From the NCBI RefSeq assembly GCF_039566955.1, contig NZ_CP154796.1:2728001-2792000 (forward strand): 64,000 nucleotides of DNA, given 5' to 3'. Numbering within the stretch: position 1 is the stretch's first letter; each line of letters begins with the position of its first letter. Below, one piece after another: positions 17,962 through 25,288 of the stretch. The notes beneath the pieces were generated by a model. It saw nothing but the letters and a program-made list of their open reading frames with translations, searched no databases and was not told where the DNA came from. This stretch comes from Micromonospora sp. DSM 45708. GTDB taxonomy: Bacteria > Actinomycetota > Actinomycetes > Mycobacteriales > Micromonosporaceae. Both the position numbers and the translations under genes were made by a program.

Positions 17962-19410
17962 GTGACCGCCACCGTGGGAACCCGCGACTTCCTCCTGCCC
18001 GACCTGGGCGAGGGGCTCAGCGAGGCGGAGATCGTCGAGTGGCGGGTCGCGGTCGGCGACGTGGTCACCGTGGACCAGAGCGTGGTCGAGGTGGAAACCG
18101 CCAAGGCCGTCGTCGACGTGCCCTGCCCGTACGCCGGACGGGTCGTCGCGCTGCACGGCGCGGCGGGTGAGGTCCGTCCGGTCGGCCAGCCGCTGATCAC
18201 CATCGCCCCGCTCGACGGCGACGACGCGCCCGACCCGCACGCCACCTACCGCGAGGAGGAGCGGGCCGGCTCGGGCAACGTCCTGATCGGGTACGGCACC
18301 GGGCACGGCGGCCCGGGCCGGCGGCGTCGCCGGCCCCGCCTGGCGCTCGCCCCCGAACCCGGCACACCGGCCGCGGCGCAGCCCGGCCCCGGTCCCGCGG
18401 TCGGCTCGCCGGACGGGACCGACCCCGGGACGGTGGCCGGCTCGTCGGTCCCGGCCGGCCCGCCCGCGTCGCCGGACCGGACGCCCGATCCGGCGCGGAC
18501 CGGCGGCCCGGCTCCGGCGCCGCTGGTCATCTCGCCGATCGTGCGGCGGCTGGCCAGGGAGCACGGGGTCGATCTGGCGTCGGTACGTGGCACCGGGCCG
18601 GGCGGCGTGATCCGACGGGTGGACGTGGAAACGGCTCTGGCCACCCCGGCGGCGGCTCCGGTCGCCCGGCTGGCGGCCGTGCCGGACGCGCACGTCGGGC
18701 TCGTCCCGGCCGACGACGGCGACGTGGTCGTCCCGCTCACCGGCATCCGCAAGGTGATCGCCGACAAGCTCTCCCGGAGCCGCCGGGAGATCCCCGAGGT
18801 GACCATCTGGGTCGACGTGGACGCCACCGGGTTGCTGGAGACCCGGGCCGCGATCAACGCCGCCACCCCGGACGCGCCGGTGAGCATCCTGGCCCTGTTC
18901 GCCCGGATCTGCCTCAGCGGACTACGGAGGTACCCCCAGCTCAACGCGCGCGTCGACACCGAGGGTCAGCGGATCGTGCAGTCCGCCGGCGTGCACCTGG
19001 GCATCGCCGCGCAGACGGACCGGGGGCTGGTGGTGCCGGTGCTGCGCGACGCCCAGCGGCTGACCACCGGGGAGCTGGCCGCCGCGCTCGCCGAGACCAC
19101 GGCGGCGGCCCGCGCCGGCACGCTGCCCCCGGCCCGGTTGACCGGCGGCACGTTCACGCTCAACAACTACGGCGTGTTCGGGGTGGACGGCTCGACGCCG
19201 ATCATCAACCATCCGGAGGCGGCGCTGCTCGGCGTCGGCCGGATCGTGGACAAGCCGTGGGTGGTCGACGGGCAGCTCGCGGTCCGCAAGGTGACCCAGC
19301 TCAGCCTCACCTTCGACCACCGGGTCTGCGACGGTGGCGTGGCCGGTGGCTTCCTGCGCCACGTGGCCGACTGCGTCGAACGCCCCGCCCTGCTGGTCGC
19401 GAACGTCTGA
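17848..19410 (+). CDS. bkdC: Dihydrolipoamide acyltransferase E2 with duplicated leader peptide
   Basis: 520 residues from the ATG coupled to the E1 beta stop. Domain order: a 38-residue leader of two near-identical 19-residue units (SERTERSEGREG then MPGRHG or LPGKHG), a lipoyl domain with K86 in VETAKAVVDV, a long Pro/Ala/Gly linker with a basic RRRRR patch (about 150-220), a peripheral-subunit-binding domain (SPIVRRLAREHGVDL...GTGPGGVIRRVDVE) and the catalytic domain with H491 and D495 in FDHRVCDGG. GTG 17962, after the repeats, is an alternative start giving a canonical E2 N terminus. Only one lipoyl domain. No E3 gene is adjacent, so a lipoamide dehydrogenase must be encoded elsewhere. 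A strong terminator follows. Confidence 0.9.
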   Translation: MSERTERSEGREGMPGRHGMSERTERSEGREGLPGKHGVTATVGTRDFLLPDLGEGLSEAEIVEWRVAVGDVVTVDQSVVEVETAKAVVDVPCPYAGRVVALHGAAGEVRPVGQPLITIAPLDGDDAPDPHATYREEERAGSGNVLIGYGTGHGGPGRRRRRPRLALAPEPGTPAAAQPGPGPAVGSPDGTDPGTVAGSSVPAGPPASPDRTPDPARTGGPAPAPLVISPIVRRLAREHGVDLASVRGTGPGGVIRRVDVETALATPAAAPVARLAAVPDAHVGLVPADDGDVVVPLTGIRKVIADKLSRSRREIPEVTIWVDVDATGLLETRAAINAATPDAPVSILALFARICLSGLRRYPQLNARVDTEGQRIVQSAGVHLGIAAQTDRGLVVPVLRDAQRLTTGELAAALAETTAAARAGTLPPARLTGGTFTLNNYGVFGVDGSTPIINHPEAALLGVGRIVDKPWVVDGQLAVRKVTQLSLTFDHRVCDGGVAGGFLRHVADCVERPALLVANV

Positions 19411-19412
19411 GC

Positions 19413-19451
19413 CGGACGGCCGCAGCCCCTACCCGGGGCTGCGGCCGTCCG
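19413..19451 (+). terminator. Terminator of the 2-oxoacid dehydrogenase operon
   Basis: Perfect 17-base-pair stem (19413-19429 with 19435-19451), 5-base loop TACCC, starting 2 bases after the E2 stop. No U tract. Confidence 0.8.
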
Positions 19452-19686
19452 ATCCGCGCCGGCGCCGGACCGTCCGAGTCGCCGGCACCGTCACGCCCAT
19501 GTCGTACCAGAATCTGTTGCGGCTCCCGTGCCGGCCGATACCGGTCGTCGGGCACGTGGGCTCCCGATCCGGCAGCCGCCCACCCATTTCGCGCAGCCGT
19601 TTCCGAGCAATTCCGCCGAAGGCGCAACACCGTGACGGTGGGCCTACAGAATGTGGGCGAGGGGGTGCCGAAATGGGGGACGGAAT

Positions 19687-20958
19687 ATGTTTGTGAGGCG
19701 GCGACTGACACTTTTCGCGATGACCGTCGCGGTTGCGCCGCTCGCGGTCGGCGCGTGCACCGCCGGCCCGAAGTCGGTGGTGAAGCAGGCCGGGGCGGCA
19801 CCGCCGTCGGTCACGGTGACGCCTGTCGACCGGGCCCGCGACGTGCCGATCAGCGCGGAGGTGGGCGCGAGGGTCAGCAACGGCAAGGTGACCGGCGTCA
19901 AGCTGACCGACGACAAGGGCCACCCGGTGCCGGCCCAGGCGCGGGAGGACGGATCCGGCTGGGTGCCGGACCAGCCGCTGGCGAATTCCCGGACGTACAC
20001 GGCCGAGGTGACCGTGACCGGCGATTCCGGGAAGACCACGACGCAGAAGACGACGTTCACGACCATGGCCAAATCCACCAAACCGGCCGTCACGAGCGAA
20101 TTGTATCTCCAGGACAAGCAGACGTACGGGACGGCGATGCCGGTCGTACTCGGTTTCGATCCGCCCATTCCGGAACAGGCGCGGGCGGACGTGCAGCGGC
20201 GGCTGTTCGTGCGGACCGACCCGCCGCAGCCGGGCACCTGGTCGTGGATGGCGGACGGCAAGCAGGCCGAGTACCGGGCGCCGGACCACTGGAAGCCCGG
20301 CACCCGGATCAGCGTGCGCAGCGCGCTGGAGGGGCTGCCGATCGGGAAGGAGGCGGTCGGCGACGCCGACCGCGTGGTGACCGCGAAGGTGGGCCGGCAG
20401 GTGTCGCTCGACATCGACAACGCCACCAAGCAGATGACGGTCTACCAGGACGGCAAGGTGCTCCGGAAGTTGCCGGTCAGCCTCGGCAAGCCGAGCACGC
20501 CGAGTTCCAGCGGCACCATGGTGATCATGGAGAAGCACGAGCACACCACGTTCGACACCCGGGGTGAGCCGGACGGCGGCTACGTGGTCGACGTGGACGA
20601 CGCCCAGCGTCTGACCTGGGGCGGCGAGTTCATCCACTCGGCGCCGTGGTCGGAGGGGGAGCAGGGCTACAACAACACCTCACACGGCTGCACCAACGTC
20701 TCCGCGGCCGGGGCGGACTGGCTGATGGGGGTCACGCAGGTCGGTGACCTGGTGACCGTCAAGGGCACCGAGGTGAAGCTCCAGCAGGGCAACGGCTTCA
20801 CCGCCTGGAACGTGAGCTGGGACGAGTTCGCCAAGGGCAGCGCGCTGCCCGTACCGGCGGGGTTGAAGCCCACACGCAGCCCGACGCCGCACCCGGGCGC
20901 GGTGGCCGGCGGGTCGGCGCCCGCGCCCACCCCGTCGGCGAGCAACAGCGGCGGCTGA
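19687..20958 (+). CDS. L,D-transpeptidase lipoprotein (Ig-like domains plus YkuD)
   Basis: 423 residues. A basic N terminus and hydrophobic stretch end in the lipobox LAVGAC with lipidated C24. Two Ig-like domains follow (about 40-130 and 130-245), with VTVTPVDRARDVPISAEVGARVSNGKVTGV typical of actinobacterial Ldt. The YkuD domain has the active site THGC-type motif TSHGCTNVS with C335 and H333, and the upstream His in HEHTTFDTRG. It forms 3-3 cross-links in peptidoglycan on the outer face of the membrane. A Ser/Pro/Ala tail ends the protein. Single-gene unit; ATG 19687 is preceded by GGGGGAC. The gap 19452-19686 shows no other gene. Confidence 0.92.
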   Translation: MFVRRRLTLFAMTVAVAPLAVGACTAGPKSVVKQAGAAPPSVTVTPVDRARDVPISAEVGARVSNGKVTGVKLTDDKGHPVPAQAREDGSGWVPDQPLANSRTYTAEVTVTGDSGKTTTQKTTFTTMAKSTKPAVTSELYLQDKQTYGTAMPVVLGFDPPIPEQARADVQRRLFVRTDPPQPGTWSWMADGKQAEYRAPDHWKPGTRISVRSALEGLPIGKEAVGDADRVVTAKVGRQVSLDIDNATKQMTVYQDGKVLRKLPVSLGKPSTPSSSGTMVIMEKHEHTTFDTRGEPDGGYVVDVDDAQRLTWGGEFIHSAPWSEGEQGYNNTSHGCTNVSAAGADWLMGVTQVGDLVTVKGTEVKLQQGNGFTAWNVSWDEFAKGSALPVPAGLKPTRSPTPHPGAVAGGSAPAPTPSASNSGG

Positions 20959-20977
20959 ACCGGGGAGGAACGGCCAC

Positions 20978-21007
20978 GGGCCGGCCCGCGTCCGCGTGGG
21001 CCGGCCC
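20978..21007. terminator. Bidirectional hairpin between the transpeptidase and SMP-30-type genes
   Basis: Arms 20978-20990 and 20995-21007 form 13 pairs (one G-U in RNA) around TCCG, between convergent genes. The outer ten bases GGGCCGGCCC are themselves palindromic. Confidence 0.7.
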
Positions 21008-21017
21008 CACGCCGACG

Positions 21018-22037
21018 TCAGTCCAGGTCGACGCGGGCCACGCCGGTCGCGGTCAGGCTGCCCAGCCAGAGCTGCCGGCCGTGCTGCCGGACGCCGGTCA
21101 CCATCGGGTACGTGCCGCTGGGTCCGTGCAGCGTCCGCAGCACCCGCCCGGCGCCGTCGACCAGCGCCACCAGCCCGTAGCGGCGCGGCTGCGGCTGCAC
21201 CGCCCCGGGCAGCAGCGCGACGAGCTGCCGGACCCGGGGATGGGGCAGCAACCGTTCCATGATCGGCAGTCGGGGACTGGGCAGCGCGATCCAGTACGTC
21301 CCGTCGCCGACGGCGGAGACATTGTCCGGGTACGCCGGCAGGTCGGCCAGCACGGTGGCCCGCCCGGTCGGCAACTCCACCCGCAGCAGCCGATGGGTGG
21401 CGGTCTCGACCAGCATCAGCGCCGACTCGTCCGGGGTGAGCGCCAGCCCGTTGGGGAAGTAGAGCCCGTCGGCCACCACGTCGGTGCGCCCGGTGCGCCT
21501 GTCGTACGCCAGCACCCGCCCGTTGGGCCGGTGCTCCAGCAGGTCCCGCTTCCAGTGCGAGAGCGGGAACCGGTCGGAGCTGTCGGTGAAGAACACGGTG
21601 CCGTCCCGGGCGACCGCGGCGTTGTCCGCCAGGTGCACCGGCGGCGCGGTGCCGGTCAGCTCGTGCACCGTCCCGGCCGGGTCGACCCGCAGCAGCCCCC
21701 GGTACGCGTCGCAGACCAACAGCCCGCCGTCGACCGGGTCCAGCTCGATGCCGAGCGGCCGGCCGCCGGTCTCGGCGAGCAGCGTCGGGCGGGTGCCGGC
21801 CGGCGCGTCCGCCGGCCACCACCACAGCCGGCCGTCCTCGTCGCCGCTGACCGCCCGCCCCCCGGTGTCGATCACCACGTCCTCCGGGCCGTGTCCCCCC
21901 TCGGGCAGCGGCAGCAGGTCGGCCCGGTCCAGCCGGGTGTCGGCGGCGGCCCAGGCCCCGGCCAGCGGCGGCGGCACGGTGGCCGGCTCGCGGACCGGGC
22001 GGATCAGCAGGGGGACGCGCGGGCGGGGAACGGCCAT
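21018..22037 (-). CDS. SMP-30/gluconolactonase/strictosidine-synthase-like beta-propeller protein
   Basis: 339 residues from the ATG at 22037. Six-bladed propeller blocks: RPLGIELDPVDGGLLVCDAYRGLLRVDP, VHLADNAAVARDGTVFFTDSSDRF, GRVLAYDRRTGRTDVVADGLYFPNGLALTPDESAL and YPDNVSAVGDGTYWIAL. This is the strictosidine-synthase-like (APMAP-type) branch, hydrolases or lactonases whose bacterial substrates are mostly unknown. No signal peptide in the chosen form. The frame is open upstream to 22451, but that stretch is Arg/Pro-rich with the composition of noncoding or antisense sequence. Neighbours give no pathway hint. Confidence 0.75.
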   Translation of the reverse strand: MAVPRPRVPLLIRPVREPATVPPPLAGAWAAADTRLDRADLLPLPEGGHGPEDVVIDTGGRAVSGDEDGRLWWWPADAPAGTRPTLLAETGGRPLGIELDPVDGGLLVCDAYRGLLRVDPAGTVHELTGTAPPVHLADNAAVARDGTVFFTDSSDRFPLSHWKRDLLEHRPNGRVLAYDRRTGRTDVVADGLYFPNGLALTPDESALMLVETATHRLLRVELPTGRATVLADLPAYPDNVSAVGDGTYWIALPSPRLPIMERLLPHPRVRQLVALLPGAVQPQPRRYGLVALVDGAGRVLRTLHGPSGTYPMVTGVRQHGRQLWLGSLTATGVARVDLD

Positions 22038-22250
22038 CGACTCATTGTGGCCCGGCCGGCGCCGCGCGGGGGAGTCCGCTCCGGCGTGTCCGGTCCGCCG
22101 GCCCGCCCCGAGCTGGCCGGGAACGTCCGGCGGGCCGCTCGACCCGGCCGGCGGGCGGCTGCGGGATGCCCCTGAGACGGCTCGGGGTCGGCACCCGGGC
22201 GCTACCCGGAACCCTGGTGCCGAGCAGCGGAAACTGTCGGTGGGCGAGGG

Positions 22251-22256
22251 TAGGTT
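22251..22256 (+). promoter_or_regulatory. -10 element, leaderless promoter of the STAS gene
   Basis: TAGGTT is 7 bases before ATG 22264. GGAAAC (22229-22234) stands 16 bases further upstream as a possible -35. Confidence 0.45.
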
Positions 22257-22263
22257 TGCCGGT

Positions 22264-22617
22264 ATGACAGACGACCGCTTCCACGTGGCGACGGAGGTGC
22301 TCGACCACGTGGTCGAGCTGCGCCCGGTGGGCGAGATCGACATCGCCACCGTGGCGGCGTTCCGGGCCGCGCTGTGGGCGGCGCCGGCGCGGCCGGTGGT
22401 GCGGGTCGACCTGTCCGGCGTGCGGTTGCTCTCCGCCGCCGGGGTGCGCACGCTGGCCGCGGCGCACCTGCGGGTCCGGGCGCGCGGCGGTGAGCTGGTG
22501 CTCGTCGATCCTGAGCCGGTGGTCGCCCGGGTGCTGCGGGTGACCGGCCTGCACCGGGTCGTCCCGGTGCGCCGGTCGGGCTCCGCGAGGGAGTTGCTGA
22601 CCTGCGTCGCGGCCTGA
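22264..22617 (+). CDS. STAS-domain protein, anti-anti-sigma-factor type
   Basis: 117 residues, a single STAS domain. PVGEIDIATVAAFRAAL starts the fold and VDLSGVRLLSAAGVRTL carries the Ser (in LLSAAG) that anti-sigma kinases phosphorylate in SpoIIAA/RsbV-like proteins. The C-terminal VVARVLRVTGLHRVVPV is standard. Known role of the family: partner switching with an RsbW-type kinase. No such kinase is adjacent, so the partner is unknown. Leaderless start at 22264. Confidence 0.85.
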   Translation: MTDDRFHVATEVLDHVVELRPVGEIDIATVAAFRAALWAAPARPVVRVDLSGVRLLSAAGVRTLAAAHLRVRARGGELVLVDPEPVVARVLRVTGLHRVVPVRRSGSARELLTCVAA

Positions 22618-22650
22618 CCGCCCGGCGCGACGTGTGAGACGGTCCGCGGG

Positions 22651-22683
22651 ACCGGGCCGCCGGCATCCCGCCGACGGCCCGGT
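22651..22683. terminator. Bidirectional hairpin between the STAS and FKBP genes
   Basis: ACCGGGCCG (22651-22659) pairs with CGGCCCGGT (22675-22683), with partial inner pairing, between convergent genes. Confidence 0.6.
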
Positions 22684-22697
22684 GGCCGGTGGAAGGC

Positions 22698-23066
22698 TCA
22701 GCGCACGCCGAGCAGGTCCACCACGAAGACCAGCGTCTCGTTCGGCTTGATCGCGCCGCCGGCGCCCCGGGCGCCGTAGCCCAGGTGCGGCGGGATGGTG
22801 AGCCGCCGCCGGCCACCCACCTTCATGCCGACCACGCCCTGGTCCCAGCCGGCGATGACCTGGCCGCCGCCGAGCGGGAACTCGAACGTCTCACCCCGGT
22901 TCCACGACGCGTCGAACTCGCGGCCGGTGGAGTGGGCCACGCCCACGTAGTGCACGCTGGCCAGTTGGCCGGCGCGCGCCTCCGGGCCGTCGCCGACCGT
23001 GATGTCCTCGATGACGAGATCGGCGGGCGGCGTGCCCTCGATCGGGCCAACCTCGGGCTTCTCCAT
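22698..23066 (-). CDS. FKBP-type peptidyl-prolyl cis-trans isomerase
   Basis: 122 residues, one FKBP domain and little else. Binding-pocket residues are visible: the Tyr of VHYVG, FDASW, the Phe pair of FEFPLG, VIAGWDQGVVGM, Tyr of GYG and VFVVDLLGV. It speeds proline isomerisation in protein folding; no signal peptide, so cytosolic. The N-terminal 20 residues (KPEVGPIEGTPPADLVIEDI) are usual in actinobacterial FkpA/FkbP proteins. The ATG at 23066 is preceded by GAGGAGACC. Single gene. Confidence 0.92.
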   Translation of the reverse strand: MEKPEVGPIEGTPPADLVIEDITVGDGPEARAGQLASVHYVGVAHSTGREFDASWNRGETFEFPLGGGQVIAGWDQGVVGMKVGGRRRLTIPPHLGYGARGAGGAIKPNETLVFVVDLLGVR

Positions 23067-23185
23067 GAGCGGGTCTCCTCGGTGCTGACGGTGTGGTCAC
23101 CGTCGATCCTGCCGGATCGCGACCGGCCGATACGCGCCGGTACCCACCCGGGGGCCGCGCCGCCGACCGGAGCCGGGACGCACGA

Positions 23186-23221
23186 CGAGGCGGGCGCCGC
23201 CTGCCGGCGACGCCCGCCTCG
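23186..23221 (-). terminator. Hairpin terminator after the DoxX-like gene
   Basis: CGAGGCGGGCG (23186-23196) pairs with CGCCCGCCTCG (23211-23221) around 14 bases that can pair further inside. Confidence 0.65.
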
Positions 23222-23233
23222 CGCGACCCGCGC

Positions 23234-23782
23234 TCACCTCAGCCAGGGGAAGCGCTGGACCAGGGGGAGCTTCGCCCAGGTCCGGCCGAGGCCGAGGGTG
23301 TTGCCGGCGCCCACCAGGGCCAGGCCGGCGAGCAGACCCGCGTAGATGAGGTGGTCGTCCAGGAAGGGGTTGTTCTGCGGGGGCAGCACCGCCGTCCACA
23401 TCAGCACCAGGAGCAGCCCACCGGCGACGGCGGCGATCCGGGTGCCGATGCCGAGCAGCAGGGCCACACCGATGCCGACCAGGCCGAGCATGAACAGCCA
23501 GTCCGCCCAGGCCGCGCCGGCGATGTCGTGGTAGACGCCCTCGAACGGGCCGGCCACGCCGAAGCCGAGGAAGCCCTTGGTCGGGCTGCCACCGTTGATC
23601 CAGGCGTTCTTCCCCGGAGTCTCGTGGCCCAGGCCGAACATCTTGTCCAGGAACGCCCAGAGGAAGATCCAGCCGAGGGCGATCCGCAGCCCGGCCCAGA
23701 CGTACCGGGTGGCCTTCTGGCGGGGGGTCTCGACCGCCGGAGCGATGGTGTCGGCGGGGGTCCGCTCGATTGTCGCGGTCAT
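23234..23782 (-). CDS. DoxX-like integral membrane protein
   Basis: 182 residues from ATG 23782, preferred over GTG 23791 because AAGGGA lies 10 bases before the ATG. After a soluble 28-residue start there are about four hydrophobic helices: WAGLRIALGWIFLWAFLDKMFG, a loop with Gly/Asn, LFMLGLVGIGVALLLGIG, VAGGLLLVLMWTAVL and LIYAGLLAGLALVGAG. The first helix followed by FLDKMFGLG matches the DoxX/DoxD group (terminal-oxidase or thiosulfate:quinone-oxidoreductase-related, mostly uncharacterised). The stretch 23783-24007 between this gene and the divergent CBS-BON gene holds no evident gene. Confidence 0.75.
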   Translation of the reverse strand: MTATIERTPADTIAPAVETPRQKATRYVWAGLRIALGWIFLWAFLDKMFGLGHETPGKNAWINGGSPTKGFLGFGVAGPFEGVYHDIAGAAWADWLFMLGLVGIGVALLLGIGTRIAAVAGGLLLVLMWTAVLPPQNNPFLDDHLIYAGLLAGLALVGAGNTLGLGRTWAKLPLVQRFPWLR

Positions 23783-24007
23783 GGTGTCCACGTCCCTTCT
23801 GTGCCTCGCACCGCGCTTCCCGGTGGCAGTTCCATTCCACTCCCGCCCGGTGATCGGGAGCAGGGCCGTCGGGGCCCTCCGGACCGGGTCCTTGGTCCCG
23901 TCCCGACCCGGTCCGGTCGACCCGCCCGCGACCGGTCCACCGCCTCTGCCGCGCCGTCCACCGGCGGCCTAGCGTCGCCGGTGGAGGCCCGGTGCGAGGA
24001 GGTCGTG

Positions 24008-24508
24008 ATGAGGACATGGCAGGTGGCCGACGTGATGACCAGGGACGTCGCGACGGTGGGCGCGGATACGCCCTACCGCGACCTGATGACCGCGCCGGCG
24101 GTCACCACCCACGAGCGGGCGTCGCTGCCGGCCACGGCCCGGTTGATGGACCGGGAGGCGGTCAAGCGGCTGCCGGTCCTCGACGACCTCGGCCGGCTCG
24201 CCGGCATCGTGACCCGTGGCGACCTGCTCCGGGTGCACCTGCGCACCGACGCGGAAATCCGCGAGGACGTGGTCCAGGAGGTGCTGCGTCGGGTGCTCGC
24301 CGTCCGGGACGGCCTGGTCACGGTCCAGGTGAGCGGCGGCGAGGTCACCCTGGACGGGCGGCTGGACCGCCGCAGCGCCGTCGAACTCGCCGGCCGGCTG
24401 GCCGGTCAGGTCGCCGGCGTGGTCGCGGTGCACAACGCCGTCGGGTACGACGTGGACGACACCACCCTGATGGAGCTGGACCCGGTGCACGCCACCCCGG
24501 TCGCCTGA
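24008..24508 (+). CDS. CBS-BON domain protein with most of the first CBS motif deleted
   Basis: 166 residues; ATG 24008 with GAGGAGG (23996-24002) ideally placed. It starts like full-length homologues (WQVADVMTRDVATVGADTPYRDL) but passes at residue 23 straight into MTAPAVTTHERASL, which normally opens the second CBS motif. The body of CBS1 and the linker, some 50-70 residues in the homologues I know, are missing in frame. CBS2 (MDREAVKRLPVLDDLGRLAGIVTRGDLL) and the BON domain (IREDVVQEVLRRVL...VTLDGRLDRRSAVELAGRLAGQVAGVVAVHNAVGYDVDD) are intact. CBS pairs bind adenosyl nucleotides; BON binds membranes or other proteins. With half a Bateman pair it may dimerise or have lost ligand binding. Confidence 0.85.
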   Translation: MRTWQVADVMTRDVATVGADTPYRDLMTAPAVTTHERASLPATARLMDREAVKRLPVLDDLGRLAGIVTRGDLLRVHLRTDAEIREDVVQEVLRRVLAVRDGLVTVQVSGGEVTLDGRLDRRSAVELAGRLAGQVAGVVAVHNAVGYDVDDTTLMELDPVHATPVA

Positions 24509-24516
24509 CCGGGGTG
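24493..24516 (+). terminator. Hairpin overlapping the stop codon of the CBS-BON gene
   Basis: CACCCCGGTC (24493-24502) and GACCGGGGTG (24507-24516), 4-base loop. The stop codon lies inside the structure, between two convergent genes. Confidence 0.6.
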
Positions 24517-24521
24517 CCGCC

Positions 24522-25238
24522 TCAGACCGGCGTGGCGAGCTGCGCGGCGAGCAGTGCCGGCGCCTCGGCCAGCGACGGGCCGTACCAGGTGAGGTGCCGG
24601 CCGGACACCAGCGCCGACGGCACCCCGGGGAACGCCTCCGGCCCGTCGTCGATGGTGAACCGGTACGGCTCGTCCGGCAGCACCACCAGCTCCGGCGACC
24701 GGGCGCGCAGCGCGTCGAGCGTCGGGCGGGGATAGCGTTCGGCGTCGTCGGCCCAGGCGTTGGCCACGCCGAGCCGGCGCAGCACGTCCCCGGCGAACGT
24801 GTCCCGGCCCAGCACCACCCACGGGCGGCGCCACACCGGCACCACCGCGGTCCGGACGTGCTCGGGGACGGGCGGCGCGGCCCAGGCCCGGCGGGCCGCC
24901 CGCAGCCAGGACGGTTCGGCCGGCACGCCGAGCGCCTCGACCAGCGCGCCGAGCTGGTCGAGCGCCTCCGGCACGGTACGCGGGAACGTGACCCGTACCG
25001 GCACGCCGGCCGCGCGCAGCGCCTCCGCGTCGGCCAGCCGGTTCTCCTCCTCGTTGAGCAGCACCAGATCGGGCGCGAGGGCGAGAACGCGATCCAGGTC
25101 GGGATATTTCGTCCCGCCGACGCGGGGGACGTCCAGCCCCGCCGGGTGCGTGCACCAGTCGGTGGCGCCGACCAGCACCTCCGGCCGGGTCGCCGCGACC
25201 GCCTCGGTCAGCGACGGCACCAGCGACACCACCCGCAC
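24522..25238 (-). CDS. Stand-alone helical-backbone metal receptor (BtuF/TroA-like)
   Basis: 238 residues from GTG 25238, preceded by GAGGGGAG. Periplasmic-binding-protein class III fold: VVSLVPSLTEAVAATRPEVLVGATDWCTHP, VPRVGGTKYPDLDRVLALAPDLVLLNEEENR, and a second lobe with GRDTFAGDVLRRLGVANAW. This is the cobalamin or iron-chelate-binding pattern (BtuF-like). It has no signal peptide or lipobox, and no permease or ATPase gene is near, so it is probably cytosolic and not a classical transport component. Function unknown; the neighbour on the same strand is a DICT/GGDEF-like protein 50 bases upstream. Confidence 0.75.
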   Translation of the reverse strand: MRVVSLVPSLTEAVAATRPEVLVGATDWCTHPAGLDVPRVGGTKYPDLDRVLALAPDLVLLNEEENRLADAEALRAAGVPVRVTFPRTVPEALDQLGALVEALGVPAEPSWLRAARRAWAAPPVPEHVRTAVVPVWRRPWVVLGRDTFAGDVLRRLGVANAWADDAERYPRPTLDALRARSPELVVLPDEPYRFTIDDGPEAFPGVPSALVSGRHLTWYGPSLAEAPALLAAQLATPV

Positions 25239-25288
25239 GACGTGCTCCCCTCGTCCCGACGGCCGTGGCCGCCGCGCCCGCCGACCGG

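Noticed and set aside
21018..22451. 477-residue form of the SMP-30-type protein
   Set aside because: The extra 138 residues are Arg/Ser/Pro-rich and antisense to the STAS gene; ATG 22037 gives a normal propeller length.
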